NCBI GenBank assembly: GCA_945878995.1
Contig: CAMCUN010000029.1
Location: 1 to 45,195 of the forward strand
Length of the DNA: 45,195 nucleotides
DNA from: Polaromonas sp. YR568
GTDB lineage: Bacteria > Pseudomonadota > Gammaproteobacteria > Burkholderiales > Burkholderiaceae_C
Reading direction: 5' to 3'
The translations under genes and the position numbers were made by a program. The notes beneath the pieces were generated by a model. It was given only the letters and a program-made list of their open reading frames with translations, was not told the origin of the DNA and ran no database searches. Positions 1 to 8,756 of the stretch are shown here, one piece after another; position 1 is the stretch's first letter; each line of letters begins with the position of its first letter.

Positions 1-22
1 CTCTCCCCAGAGGGGGAGGGAG
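1..22. repeat. GC-rich hairpin at window edge
   Basis: CTCCCC and GGGGAG blocks separated by a few bases can fold into a short hairpin downstream of the ybbA stop codon. It could act as a ybbA terminator or be the end of another intergenic repeat. It is cut by the window edge and has no clear T-tract, so the call is weak. Bases 23-74 show nothing I can name. Confidence 0.25.
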
Positions 23-74
23 GAAATCAGGGTCAAGGATTCAGTGCCGTGGTCTCAGTCATCAAAGAAAAACC

Positions 75-803
75 TCACCCCGCCACCCGCCCGGCCTCAA
101 TCGTGATGCAGCGCTGACAGCGCGCCGCCAGTTGCGGGTCGTGCGTGACCAAGACCAAGGTGGTGCCCAGTTCTTGGTTGAGCGCCATCATGAGCTGCAT
201 CACGGTCTCGCCGGTGGCAAAGTCCAGGCTGCCGGTGGGCTCGTCGGCCAGCAGCACGGCGGGCTGAACCACGAAAGCGCGGGCCAGGGCCACGCGCTGT
301 TGCTCGCCGCCTGAGAGCACACGCGGGTAATGGCCCAGGCGCTGGCCCAGGCCCACGCGCTCGAGCATGTCTTTGGCCTGGGCGCGGGCGCCGCGCACGC
401 CCGACAGCTCCAGCGGCAGCATCACGTTTTCAAGCGCACTCATGTGGTGCATGAGTTGAAAGCTCTGGAACACAAAGCCCAGCTTGCGCGCGCGCAGGGC
501 GGCACGTTCGTCCTCGCTCAAGGCGAAGATGTCTTGCCCGGCCAGGCGAACTGTGCCCTGGCTGGGCTTGTCCAGCCCTGCGATGATGGACAGCAAGGTG
601 CTTTTGCCCGAACCCGAGGCGCCCACAATGGCCACAGTCTCCTGGGGCGCCAAGGTGAAATCGATATCACGCAAAATCGTGAGCTCGCCAGTGGAGTCGC
701 TCACGGTTTTGAACACATGCTCAACCGCAATGAGGGGCGCCGAGGGCGCCAAGGCTTGCGCGCTGGCCAAATCAGATTCAGAGGACAGAGTGTTGTTCAG
801 CAT
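75..803 (-). CDS. ybbA: ABC transporter ATP-binding protein, YbbA/LolD type
   Basis: This is a 242-residue ATPase subunit of a MacB/LolD-type ABC system, which energises a membrane permease (usually YbbP/FtsX-like). Walker A GASGSGKST is at residues 61-69, the Q-loop glutamine near 113, the signature LSGGEQQR near 163-170, Walker B VLLADE near 183-188 and the switch histidine in VTHD near 219. A longer frame upstream to base 1031 would run antisense through tesA, so I chose the ATG at 801-803, just before the conserved domain. In enterobacteria ybbA is also divergent from tesA, which supports the name. The partner permease is not seen; the 74 bases left of the stop look non-coding, so it is not immediately downstream. 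The ATPase call is firm; the YbbA assignment rests partly on synteny. Confidence 0.88.
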   Translation of the reverse strand: MLNNTLSSESDLASAQALAPSAPLIAVEHVFKTVSDSTGELTILRDIDFTLAPQETVAIVGASGSGKSTLLSIIAGLDKPSQGTVRLAGQDIFALSEDERAALRARKLGFVFQSFQLMHHMSALENVMLPLELSGVRGARAQAKDMLERVGLGQRLGHYPRVLSGGEQQRVALARAFVVQPAVLLADEPTGSLDFATGETVMQLMMALNQELGTTLVLVTHDPQLAARCQRCITIEAGRVAG

Positions 804-900
804 CAAAGCAAAATGGTTTTCTGGCGAAATGGCAGCACGGCTTGCCAAGGGATGGAGACACTGTACCAAGCCCCCCTCCAGCCCCGTCGCACACAGGGCC

Positions 901-1533
901 ATGGCGCATTCGCGCCGCAGCTTTGGCTTGGGGTTGGCCGCTTTATTCAGTTCACCCGCTTGGGGCCAAGCCAAGGGCGGGCCCACCGTGTTGGTGCTGG
1001 GCGACTCGCTGAGCGCCGAATACGGGCTCAAGCGCGGCAGCGGCTGGGTGGAATTGCTGCGCCTGCGCTTGGGTCAACAGAAACCCGCGGCCAAGGTGGT
1101 TAACGCCAGCATCAGCGGCGACACCACCTCGGGCGGGCGCTCGCGCCTGCCCGCCCTGCTCAAGACGCACCGCCCGGCCGTGGTGGTGATTGAGCTGGGC
1201 GGCAACGACGCGCTGCGTGGCCTGCCCCTGGCCATGACCGAGGACAACCTGCGCGCCATGACACAGGCCAGCCAGCAGGCCGGCGCCCGCGTGCTGATTG
1301 CTGGCATGCAGATGCCGCCCAACTACGGCGCCCAGTACGGTCGGCAATTTAGCGACATGTTTGCCAAGGTGGCGCGCGAGACCCGCAGCGCCTTGGTGCC
1401 TTTTTTCTTGGCCGGCGTGGCCGACCTGCCCGACCCCACGCGCCTCTTCCAGGCCGACCGCATCCACCCCAATGAAGAGGCGCAGGCGCGCATGCTCGAC
1501 AATGTGTGGCCTGAACTTAAAAAGCTGCTGTGA
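901..1533 (+). CDS. tesA: SGNH-hydrolase: arylesterase / lysophospholipase / thioesterase I
   Basis: This 210-residue secreted GDSL/SGNH esterase would hydrolyse acyl-thioesters, lysophospholipids or short-chain esters in the periplasm. Block I GDSLS carries the nucleophile Ser36, the block II glycine is in ISGDTTSGG (about 72-80), block III GGND holds Asn102, and block V DRIH supplies Asp186 and His189. The first 24 residues (RRS, then a hydrophobic stretch ending SPAWGQA) look like a signal peptide. The frame opens upstream at 484, but that part lies antisense to ybbA, so the ATG at 901 is preferred. It overlaps the selU start by four bases (GTGA), indicating co-transcription. The length matches the TesA family. 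Confidence 0.9.
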   Translation: MAHSRRSFGLGLAALFSSPAWGQAKGGPTVLVLGDSLSAEYGLKRGSGWVELLRLRLGQQKPAAKVVNASISGDTTSGGRSRLPALLKTHRPAVVVIELGGNDALRGLPLAMTEDNLRAMTQASQQAGARVLIAGMQMPPNYGAQYGRQFSDMFAKVARETRSALVPFFLAGVADLPDPTRLFQADRIHPNEEAQARMLDNVWPELKKLL

Positions 1534-2582
1534 GCCTGCAACTGATTCCCGCCGACCAGGTGCTTGAACGCCTGAGCACCTTTTCTACCGTCATTGACGC
1601 CCGCAGCCCCGGTGAATATGCCGAAGACCACCTGCCCGGCGCGCTGAACTGGCCCACCTTGAACGACGAAGAGCGCCACCAGGTGGGCACCGAGTACAAG
1701 CAAATCAACGCCTTTGAAGCCAAAAAACGCGGCGCCGCCATGGCCGCGCGCAACATTGCGGCGCACATTGAGCGCGAGGTGATGGACAAACCCAAAGACT
1801 GGGCGCCCCTGGTGTACTGCTGGCGCGGCGGCAAGCGCAGCGGCTCGCTCAGCCTGATCTTGGACCAAATTGGTTTTAAGGTCAGCCTGGTGGAAGGCGG
1901 CTACAAGGCTTTCAGGGCGGCGCTGGTGACTGACATTCCCAAGCGTCTGCAGGGCCTGCGCTTCAAGGTGGTGTGCGGCACCACGGGTTCAGGCAAAACC
2001 CGGCTTTTGCACGCCCTGGCCGCCGAAGGCGCGCAGGTGCTGGACTTGGAAGGCCTGGCCCGCCACCGCAGCTCGGTGCTGGGCCTCTTGCCCGGCCAAA
2101 CCCAGCCCAGCCAAAAAGCTTTTGACACCTTGGTGTGGGACGCGCTGCGCGGGTTTGACCCAGCGCGGGAGATCTACATTGAGAGCGAGAGCAAAAAAGT
2201 CGGCAACGTGGCCGTGCCCGAAAGCCTGATGGCGGCCATGCGCGCCAGCGCTTGCCTGCGGCTGGAATTGCCTACTGAAGAACGCGTCAAGCTGCTGCTG
2301 CAGGACTATGACTTTTTTGTCAAAGACACGGCGTTTTTTGCCGATCGCTTGGACACCCTGTCGCAGGTGCGCGGCTCAGAGGTGGTCAAGCACTGGAAAG
2401 CGCTGGCCCAGGGCGGGCGCATTCCAGAGGTGGTGCAAGAGCTGCTGGTGCTGCATTACGACCCCACCTACCTGCAGTCCATAGAGCGCAATTTTGTGCA
2501 GTACCCGCAGGCACCCACGGTCACCGCCAGGGACCACAGCCACGAGGCCATGCGGGAGCTGGCGCAAGCGCTGCTGGCTTGA
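1530..2582 (+). CDS. selU: tRNA 2-selenouridine synthase
   Basis: This 350-residue enzyme (SelU/MnmH/YbbB) converts 2-thiouridine at the tRNA wobble position to 2-selenouridine using selenophosphate. The N-terminal rhodanese domain has its catalytic cysteine at residue 97 in the loop YCWRGGKRSGS. The C-terminal P-loop domain starts with GTTGSGKT at 150-157. The start is a GTG inside the tesA stop codon (GTGA), so translation is probably coupled. Full length matches the family. SelU needs selenophosphate synthetase (SelD), which is not in this window. A REP-like repeat follows the stop codon immediately. Confidence 0.93.
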   Translation: MSLQLIPADQVLERLSTFSTVIDARSPGEYAEDHLPGALNWPTLNDEERHQVGTEYKQINAFEAKKRGAAMAARNIAAHIEREVMDKPKDWAPLVYCWRGGKRSGSLSLILDQIGFKVSLVEGGYKAFRAALVTDIPKRLQGLRFKVVCGTTGSGKTRLLHALAAEGAQVLDLEGLARHRSSVLGLLPGQTQPSQKAFDTLVWDALRGFDPAREIYIESESKKVGNVAVPESLMAAMRASACLRLELPTEERVKLLLQDYDFFVKDTAFFADRLDTLSQVRGSEVVKHWKALAQGGRIPEVVQELLVLHYDPTYLQSIERNFVQYPQAPTVTARDHSHEAMRELAQALLA

Positions 2583-2583
2583 A

Positions 2584-2723
2584 TTTGTAGGAGACAAGGC
2601 TGCAAGCGATTTGGGGCGGGCAACGGGCATGGCCTCTTGCGACGATTCGCCAGCAGGCTGGCTCCTACAGGAGATGGGGCATTTTTTTGTAGGACACAAG
2701 CCTGCAAGCGATTCGTGGCTAAG
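2584..2723. repeat. REP-like cluster A (one full inverted pair plus a half copy)
   Basis: A GTAGGAGACAAGGCTGCAAG arm at 2587 is paired with CGCCAGCAGGCTGGCTCCTA ending near 2670. A second left arm (GTAGGACACAAGCCTGCAAG) starts near 2698 and has no right partner. The arms form short GC-rich hairpins next to a GTAGG head, the hallmark of REP elements. The cluster fills the gap between the convergent 3' ends of selU and the hydantoinase gene and may serve as a bidirectional terminator or mRNA-stabilising hairpin. Confidence 0.8.
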
Positions 2724-2730
2724 AACAGGT

Positions 2731-5700
2731 CTACTCCTGCGCCACCCCAAACCCACCGCCCCCTGGCGTGTGAATCTCAAACACGTCGCCCGGCTGCATC
2801 TGCACCTGACCAATGTGACCGAGCTCTTGCACGGTCCCGTCTTGCCTATGCACCCGGTTGATGCCGGGCGCGCCGGCGCTGCCGCCGGCCATGCCAAAAG
2901 CGCCTTGCACGCGGCCGTTGGACAAAATGCCTGCCGACATGGCTTCTAAAAAGCGCACGCGGCGCACGGCGCCGTCGCCGCCCTGCCAGCGCCCTGCCCC
3001 GCCCGAGCCGGCGCGAATGGCGTAGCTTTCTAGCCGCACTGGAAAGCGGAACTCCAGCACCTCGGGGTCGGTCAGGCGCGAGTTGGTCATGTGCGTTTGC
3101 ACCACGGCCGTGCCGCCATAGCCACCCACCAGTTGGCCCTGTTGGTTGAACACGCCGCCTGCGCCCGAGCCGCCAGAGATGGTCTCGTAGTACTGGTGGC
3201 GTAGGTTGCCGAAGGTGAAGTTGTTCATGGTGCACTGGCTGGACGCCATCACGCCCAAGGCGCCAAACAGCGCGTTGGTGATGCAGCTCGAAGTCTCCAC
3301 ATTGCCCGCCACCACCGAGGCCGGGGGGTTGGGGTTGAGCATGGAGCCCGGCGGGATGATGACCTCCAGTGGCTTGAGGCAGCCCGCGTTGAGCGGAATG
3401 TCGTCGTCCACCAGGGTGCGAAACACATAGAGCACTGCTGCCATGCACACCGCGCGCGGCGCGTTGAAGTTGTTGCTTTGCTGGGCTGAGGTGCCAGAAA
3501 AATCAATGGTGGCCGAGCGTGCTTCGGTGTTCACCCGCACGGCCACGCTGATGTGGGCGCCGTTGTCCAGCGGCAAGGTGAACTGCCCGTCTTTGAGCCG
3601 GGTGATCACCCGCCTGACCGACTCCTCGGCATTGGCCTGCACATGGCCCATGTAGGCCTGCACCACGTCCAGCCCAAACTGCGCCACCATGCGTTGGAGC
3701 TCTTGCAGGCCTTTTTCGTTGGCTGCAATTTGGGCCTTGAGGTCGGCCAGGTTTTGCTGCGGGTTGCGGCTGGGGTAGGCGCCGGAGTTGAGCAAGGCCA
3801 AGATGCGCTCTTCTTGCAGCACGCCTCGGTCGACCAACAAGACGTTGTTGAGCTCCACGCCCTCTTCTTCAATGCGCGTGGAAAAAGGCGGCATGGAGCC
3901 TGGCGTGGTGCCACCTATGTCGGCATGGTGGCCACGCGAGCCCACGTAAAAAAGCGGCTGCTCGTGGCCGTCCATGTACACAGGGGTGATGACGGTGACA
4001 TCGGGCAAATGGGTGCCGCCGTGGTAGGGGTCGTTCAGCACATACACGTTGCCGCGCGCCATGCGGCCGGCGTTCTCGCGGACCACGGTTTGTATGCTCT
4101 CGCCCATGGAGCCCAGGTGCACAGGCATGTGCGGCGCGTTGGCAATGAGCTGGCCTTGGGCGTCAAACAGTGCGCAAGAAAAGTCCAGCCGCTCCTTGAT
4201 GTTCACCGAATGCGCGGTGTTTTGCAGCTGCAGGCCCATTTGCTCGGCAATGTTCATGAACAAGTTGTTGAACACCTCCAGCAGCACGGGGTCCACCTGG
4301 GTGCCCGCCGCATAACTGGCCTCTCTGGGCTGGCAGCGCTCAAGCATCAGGTGCCCGAGCGAGGTGACGCGGGCGCGCCAGCCCGGCTCAATCACGGTGG
4401 TGGAGTTTGGCTCGGCAATGATGGCGGGGCCGGCCAGCTCGTCGCCTGGGCGCAGCTCTGAGCGCACAGCCAACTGCGCCGTGTTCCAACTTCCGCCCGT
4501 GTACATGCGCACAGGCTCGCGCACGGGGGCGCTGCGGGCAGCGCCCAGAGGAGTCATGGTTTCGCTAGCTTGCTCGCCAGGCACCACGGCTTCCACCGAA
4601 ATGGCCTCGACCAACAAGCGCCGGCCTGGCATGAGAAAGGCATAGCGCTGGCGGTAAGCCGCCTCAAAGGCCTGAGCGATGGCGGCAAGTTCACCAAAGG
4701 GCAGCACCAAGGCCGAGTCGCTGCCCTCGTAGCGCACATGCACACGCTCGCGCAGTTGCACACCCCCCGTGCCCACCTGCTGGCTGAGCAAGTCAGCCCG
4801 GGCCCGCCCGCCCAGGGCCTGCATGGCCGCTTGCAGCGCGGGCCAGCCTTCCGCACTGAGCGGGGCCTCCACGGCTTGCTCGCGCATCACGCCCTGGTCG
4901 GCCAGGCCCATGCCGTAGGCCGAGAGCACACCGGCCATGGGGTGTATGAGCACCCGCGTCATGCCCAGAGCGTCGGCCACCAGGCAGGCGTGCTGACCGC
5001 CTGCACCGCCAAAGCATTGCAAGGTGTAGCGCGTGACGTCGTAGCCCCGGGCGACTGAAATTTTCTTGATGGCGTTGGCCATTTGCTGCACGGCAATCTG
5101 CACAAAGCCCTCGGCCAGCTCCTCGGCGGGCTTGCCCACGCGCTCGGCCAAGGGGGCAAACAGCGCGGCGCTGGCCTCGCGGCTGAGAGGCTCATCGCCG
5201 CCCGGCCCGAACACGGGCGGAAAGTAGGCGGGGGCAATTTTGCCCAGCAGCACGTTGGCGTCGGTCACGGCCAGCGGGCCGCCCCGGCGGTAGCAGGCCG
5301 GGCCCGGGTTGGCGCCGGCGCTGCGCGGCCCCACGCGCAGGCGGGCACCGTCGAATTCCAACAGCGAACCGCCACCAGCAGCCACCGTGTGAATGCTCAT
5401 CATGGGCGCGCGCATGCGCACCCCGGCCACCTGGGTGTCGAACTCGCGCTCCAACTCGCCCGCGTAGTGCGACACGTCGGTGGAGGTGCCGCCCATGTCA
5501 AAGCCGATCACGCGCACGCCAGCATCAGAGTCTTGCGAGGTTTCAGCGGAATAAGCCAACTCGGCCGTGCGCGCCATGCCCACAATGCCGCCTGCCGGGC
5601 CGCTCAAAATCGCGTCTTTGCCCTGAAACACGGCTGCATCCACCAAGCCGCCTGAGGACTGCATAAACAACAAACGCACACCCGGCATTTCGCCCTGCAC

Positions 5701-6402
5701 CTGCTCCACATAGCGCCGCAAAATGGGCGAGAGGTAGGCGTCCACCACGGTGGTGTCGCCCCGGCTGACAAATTTCATGAGCGGGCTGGTTTGGTGCGAG
5801 GTGCTGACCTGCGCAAAACTCGCCTCGCGGGCCAGGCGGGCGGCCGCCCGCTCGTGCGCAGTGTGGCGCCAGCCGTGCATGAACACAATGGCCACACTGG
5901 CAATGCCGCGTGCGCGCACCTCGCGCAACTCGCTCAGCAAGCGCTCTTCATTCAGCGGCTGCAGCACCTCACCGTCCACGGCCACCCGCTCCTGGGCCTC
6001 AATCACCTCTTGGTAAAGCAGCTCGGGCAGCACGATGTGGCGGTCAAACAGGCGCGGGCGGTTTTGGTAGGCAATGCGCAGCGCGTCTTTGAAGCCGGGC
6101 GTGGTGACCAGCAGCGTGGGCTCGCCCCGCCGCTCCAAAAGCGCGTTGGTGGCCACGGTGGTGCCCATCTTCACGCATTCCACCAGGGTCGGGGTGATGG
6201 ACTCGCCAGGCGCCAGCCCCAACAGGTGGCGAATACCGGCCACGGCCGCGTCGCGGTAGCGCTCGGGGTTGTCACTGAGCAGCTTGTGGGTGAGCAGCGC
6301 GCCGTCGGGCCTGCGGCCCACCACGTCGGTGAAGGTGCCGCCCCGGTCTATCCAGAACTGCCAGCGCTGGTCGGGGGTGTGCATGTTGGCGGGTGCTTTC
6401 AT
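2731..6402 (-). CDS. Fused hydantoinase/5-oxoprolinase (HyuA-HyuB type)
   Basis: This 1223-residue protein belongs to the ATP-dependent hydantoinase/5-oxoprolinase family, which opens cyclic amides such as 5-oxoproline or N-substituted hydantoins. The HyuA half begins with [10 protein letters not shown] (residues 19-28) and has the actin-fold phosphate motif [12 protein letters not shown]. The HyuB half starts near residue 690 ([20 protein letters not shown]) and runs to the C-terminus (PGGGGFG). Both halves are in one frame, as in eukaryotic 5-oxoprolinase. The ATG at 6402 overlaps the regulator stop by four bases (ATGA), which fixes the start; an ATG at 6384 is the alternative. The divergent TRAP operon suggests an imported organic-acid-like substrate. 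The family is certain; 5-oxoproline versus hydantoin or another lactam is not. Confidence 0.9.
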   Translation of the reverse strand: MKAPANMHTPDQRWQFWIDRGGTFTDVVGRRPDGALLTHKLLSDNPERYRDAAVAGIRHLLGLAPGESITPTLVECVKMGTTVATNALLERRGEPTLLVTTPGFKDALRIAYQNRPRLFDRHIVLPELLYQEVIEAQERVAVDGEVLQPLNEERLLSELREVRARGIASVAIVFMHGWRHTAHERAAARLAREASFAQVSTSHQTSPLMKFVSRGDTTVVDAYLSPILRRYVEQVQGEMPGVRLLFMQSSGGLVDAAVFQGKDAILSGPAGGIVGMARTAELAYSAETSQDSDAGVRVIGFDMGGTSTDVSHYAGELEREFDTQVAGVRMRAPMMSIHTVAAGGGSLLEFDGARLRVGPRSAGANPGPACYRRGGPLAVTDANVLLGKIAPAYFPPVFGPGGDEPLSREASAALFAPLAERVGKPAEELAEGFVQIAVQQMANAIKKISVARGYDVTRYTLQCFGGAGGQHACLVADALGMTRVLIHPMAGVLSAYGMGLADQGVMREQAVEAPLSAEGWPALQAAMQALGGRARADLLSQQVGTGGVQLRERVHVRYEGSDSALVLPFGELAAIAQAFEAAYRQRYAFLMPGRRLLVEAISVEAVVPGEQASETMTPLGAARSAPVREPVRMYTGGSWNTAQLAVRSELRPGDELAGPAIIAEPNSTTVIEPGWRARVTSLGHLMLERCQPREASYAAGTQVDPVLLEVFNNLFMNIAEQMGLQLQNTAHSVNIKERLDFSCALFDAQGQLIANAPHMPVHLGSMGESIQTVVRENAGRMARGNVYVLNDPYHGGTHLPDVTVITPVYMDGHEQPLFYVGSRGHHADIGGTTPGSMPPFSTRIEEEGVELNNVLLVDRGVLQEERILALLNSGAYPSRNPQQNLADLKAQIAANEKGLQELQRMVAQFGLDVVQAYMGHVQANAEESVRRVITRLKDGQFTLPLDNGAHISVAVRVNTEARSATIDFSGTSAQQSNNFNAPRAVCMAAVLYVFRTLVDDDIPLNAGCLKPLEVIIPPGSMLNPNPPASVVAGNVETSSCITNALFGALGVMASSQCTMNNFTFGNLRHQYYETISGGSGAGGVFNQQGQLVGGYGGTAVVQTHMTNSRLTDPEVLEFRFPVRLESYAIRAGSGGAGRWQGGDGAVRRVRFLEAMSAGILSNGRVQGAFGMAGGSAGAPGINRVHRQDGTVQELGHIGQVQMQPGDVFEIHTPGGGGFGVAQE

Positions 6403-6968
6403 AAAGAGGCGGCCGAGCGGGCGGCCTGGTCGTACATGCCCGAGAGCACGCGCAAGAGCCGGGCGAGCTCGCCAATGTCGCGGTTCAGGCCGTCGTCGGC
6501 ATTGAGCGCAGTGATCAAACAAGACTCGCGGATGTCGCGGTAACGGTTCACATGTTGGCGGCCCAGGTCGGTGGCGGCGTAGGTGACGTCTTTGCCGCTT
6601 TTGTGCGAAGCCACCACGCCCAAGACCTGCAATTTCTTCAAGGCGTAGTTCACCAAGTGCGTGTCCTCGATGTTCATGATGAAGCAGATGTCAGCCAGGC
6701 GCTTGTCGCGCGCGCGGTGCGTGACATGGTGCAGCACCAGCACGTCCAGCGGGGTGAGGTCTTTCAGGCCCGCTGCCGCCATGCAGTGCACCACCCAGCG
6801 GTGAAAGGCATTGCCCGCCACGATGAGGCCGAATTCGAACTCGCTCATCTCGGCGCTGTCGGGTGAGACCAGGTGGGCCGAGGAGACGATGGGGCCGGCT
6901 GAGGCGGCTGAGGCGGCCGATCCGGGTGCGGCCGTGGCGTCAGGAGAGGCAGGGGCTTTGCGAGGCAT
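6399..6968 (-). CDS. MarR-like winged-helix transcriptional regulator
   Basis: This protein of about 189 residues has a low-complexity Ala/Pro/Ser N-terminus (about 1-40) and then a helical winged-helix domain. The segment LTPLDVLVLHHVTHRARDKR, followed by LADICFIMNIEDTHLVNYAL, resembles the DNA-binding part of MarR-type proteins. The frame is open to 7031, but residues encoded above 6968 look like promoter sequence, so I chose the ATG at 6966-6968; no strong ribosome-binding site is visible. The stop overlaps the hydantoinase start (ATGA), so the two are translationally coupled. It probably controls the enzyme and perhaps the divergent TRAP operon; the ligand is unknown. Confidence 0.78.
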   Translation of the reverse strand: MPRKAPASPDATAAPGSAASAASAGPIVSSAHLVSPDSAEMSEFEFGLIVAGNAFHRWVVHCMAAAGLKDLTPLDVLVLHHVTHRARDKRLADICFIMNIEDTHLVNYALKKLQVLGVVASHKSGKDVTYAATDLGRQHVNRYRDIRESCLITALNADDGLNRDIGELARLLRVLSGMYDQAARSAASL

Positions 6969-7024
6969 GGGCAATACCAATAAGAACAATAAGAAGTGAG
7001 AGCGTGATGAAAGTCTAGCTTTTT

Positions 7025-7053
7025 TAATCAACGATTTGCCAACATTTTGTCAA
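7025..7053 (-). promoter_or_regulatory. Candidate promoter for the regulator-hydantoinase operon
   Basis: Reading the minus strand, a perfect -35 box TTGACA (7053-7048) is followed by a 17-base gap and a weak -10 box TGATTA (7030-7025). It lies about 57 bases upstream of the regulator ATG. The -10 match is poor, so only the -35 is convincing. Confidence 0.4.
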
Positions 7054-7057
7054 CAAT
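7036..7057. promoter_or_regulatory. 11-base-period direct repeat, putative operator
   Basis: TTGCCAACATT (7036-7046) is followed directly by TTGTCAACAAT (7047-7057), with 8 of 11 positions identical. One helical turn separates the copies, and the pair overlaps the candidate minus-strand -35 box. It sits in the 231-base gap between the MarR-like regulator and the TRAP operon, so it is a plausible binding site for that regulator. Confidence 0.45.
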
Positions 7058-7199
7058 AAGGGAAATCACCAACTCAGATCACCACAGTCACCACGTAGAG
7101 TTGGCCTCTGCCGCGCAAGCACCACTGCGGGGCATGAATCCTATGGGGCGCTGGCATGTGGTTTGCTGGTGACCCTTGGCCCTCACTTTTGGAGTAAAC

Positions 7200-8177
7200 A
7201 TGCAACGTCGTCACACGCTTTCCCTCATGCTGGCCGCCGCCAGCTTGTCCCTGGCCGGCACGGCCCTGGCCCAAACCAAGTGGGACTTGCCCGCCGCCTA
7301 CCCGGCGGGCAATTTCCACAGCGTCAATCTCGCCAACTTTACCAACGAGGTCGACAAGGCCACGGGCGGCAAGCTCAAGATCACGGTGCATGCCAATGCC
7401 TCGCTGTTCAAGGCGCCCGAGATCAAGCGCGCCGTGCAGGGCGGGCAGGCCCAGGCGGGCGAAATTTTGATGGCCAACTTCCAAAACGAGTGGCAAATCT
7501 ACGGCTCAGACGGCCTGCCCTTTTTGGCCAGCAGCTATGACGACTCCATGAAGCTGTACCGGGCGCAAAAACCTCTGCTCGAGAAAAAGCTCGCCGACCA
7601 GGGCCTGATGCTGCTGTATGCGGTGGCCTGGCCACCCCAGGGCATTTACAGCAAAAAGCCCATCAACAGCGCCGCCGACCTGAAGGGAAGCAAATGGCGC
7701 GCCTACAGCCCCATGACGGCGCGCATTGGCGAGCTGGTGGGCGCCCAACCGGTGACAGTGCAAGCGGCCGAGTTGTCCCAGGCGCTGGCCACCGGCGTGG
7801 TCGAGGCCAACATGACCTCGGGCGCCACTGGCGTGGACAGCAAGCTCTTTGAGCACCTCAAGTACTACTACGACGTGCAGGCCTGGCTGCCCAAAAACGC
7901 CGTGATCGCCAACCGCAAATCATTTGAGGCCCTGGACAAACCCACCCAAGACGCATTGCTCAAGGCTGCTGCTGCCGCCGAGGCACGCGGCTGGGCCGAG
8001 TCGCGCAAGGTCAACGAGGACACCTTGGCCACGCTCAAGAAAAACGGCATGGAAGTGCTGCCCGGCTCGCCCCAACTGCGAGCCGACATGAAGAAGGTGG
8101 GCGAGACCATTCTCAAGGAATGGCTGGACAAGTCGGGCGCCGAAGGCAAGCAAGTGCTAGACACTTACAACCGCTGA
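7200..8177 (+). CDS. TRAP transporter solute-binding protein, DctP family
   Basis: This 325-residue periplasmic receptor of a tripartite ATP-independent transporter captures an organic acid and delivers it to the DctQM membrane pair. A signal peptide begins MQRRHTLSLMLAAASLSLAG and is likely cleaved after ALA near residue 25. The DctP fold is indicated by AYPAGNFHSVNLANFTNEVD near the N-terminus, KWRAYSPMTARIGELVGAQP in the middle, and a helical C-terminus. GGAG at 7191-7194 lies five bases before the ATG, which decides the start over an in-frame TTG at 7176. It is the first gene of dctPQM and divergent from the hydantoinase operon. The substrate cannot be read from the sequence. Confidence 0.92.
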   Translation: MQRRHTLSLMLAAASLSLAGTALAQTKWDLPAAYPAGNFHSVNLANFTNEVDKATGGKLKITVHANASLFKAPEIKRAVQGGQAQAGEILMANFQNEWQIYGSDGLPFLASSYDDSMKLYRAQKPLLEKKLADQGLMLLYAVAWPPQGIYSKKPINSAADLKGSKWRAYSPMTARIGELVGAQPVTVQAAELSQALATGVVEANMTSGATGVDSKLFEHLKYYYDVQAWLPKNAVIANRKSFEALDKPTQDALLKAAAAAEARGWAESRKVNEDTLATLKKNGMEVLPGSPQLRADMKKVGETILKEWLDKSGAEGKQVLDTYNR

Positions 8178-8186
8178 GTGGGACCC

Positions 8187-8747
8187 ATGAACGCTGCCCC
8201 CCAAGCCCCCTGGACACGCCGCGCTCTCAATGGCTTGTACGGGCTGGGCGGCGTTCTGGCCGCCTTGTGCGTGCTGACCATTTTTGTACTGATGATCTGG
8301 GCCTCCCTGGGCCGGCTGCTGGAGTGGCGGGTGTCTTGGGTCAACGACGTGGTGGCCTGGCTGTGTGCGGCAGCCGCCTTTTTGGGCATGGCGCACAGCT
8401 TTCGCAACGGTGATTTTGTGCGCGTGACGCTGCTGCTCGAAGCCGTGCCAGCACGGCTGCGCCGCGTGCTGGAGCTCACGTCTTTGACGGTGGCCCTGGT
8501 GGCCATTGCTTACCTGGCGTATTGGGCCGCGCGCTTTACCCATGAGAGCTGGGTCTTCAACGACATTGCGGGCAACATGGTGGCCATCCCCATTTGGATT
8601 CCACAGCTGAGCTTTGTGGTGGGCGCCTTCATCTTTGTGGTGGCGGTGGCCGACGAGTGGGTGTGCGTGCTGCGTGGCGGCAAGCCCAGTTACGTGACGT
8701 GCGTTGAAGAGCGCCACGCCCGTGGCGATTTTTCTGAAGAACTGTGA
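8187..8747 (+). CDS. TRAP transporter small permease, DctQ family
   Basis: This 186-residue inner-membrane protein has four predicted membrane segments: around LGGVLAALCVLTIFVLMIWA, WLCAAAAFLGMAHSF, LTSLTVALVAIAYLAYWAA and PQLSFVVGAFIFVVAV. That is the usual DctQ topology. The motif SWVNDVVAWLCAAAAFLG and the following RNGDFVRV are typical of the family. DctQ bridges the binding protein and the large DctM permease. An ATG at 8187 is chosen over a GTG at 8178; it lies nine bases after the dctP stop. Confidence 0.9.
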   Translation: MNAAPQAPWTRRALNGLYGLGGVLAALCVLTIFVLMIWASLGRLLEWRVSWVNDVVAWLCAAAAFLGMAHSFRNGDFVRVTLLLEAVPARLRRVLELTSLTVALVAIAYLAYWAARFTHESWVFNDIAGNMVAIPIWIPQLSFVVGAFIFVVAVADEWVCVLRGGKPSYVTCVEERHARGDFSEEL

Positions 8748-8756
8748 AAGCACCCC

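Noticed and set aside
6403..6522. N-terminal extension of the hydantoinase
   Set aside because: The Arg-rich extension overlaps the regulator gene, and the ATGA coupling at 6399-6402 gives a better start.
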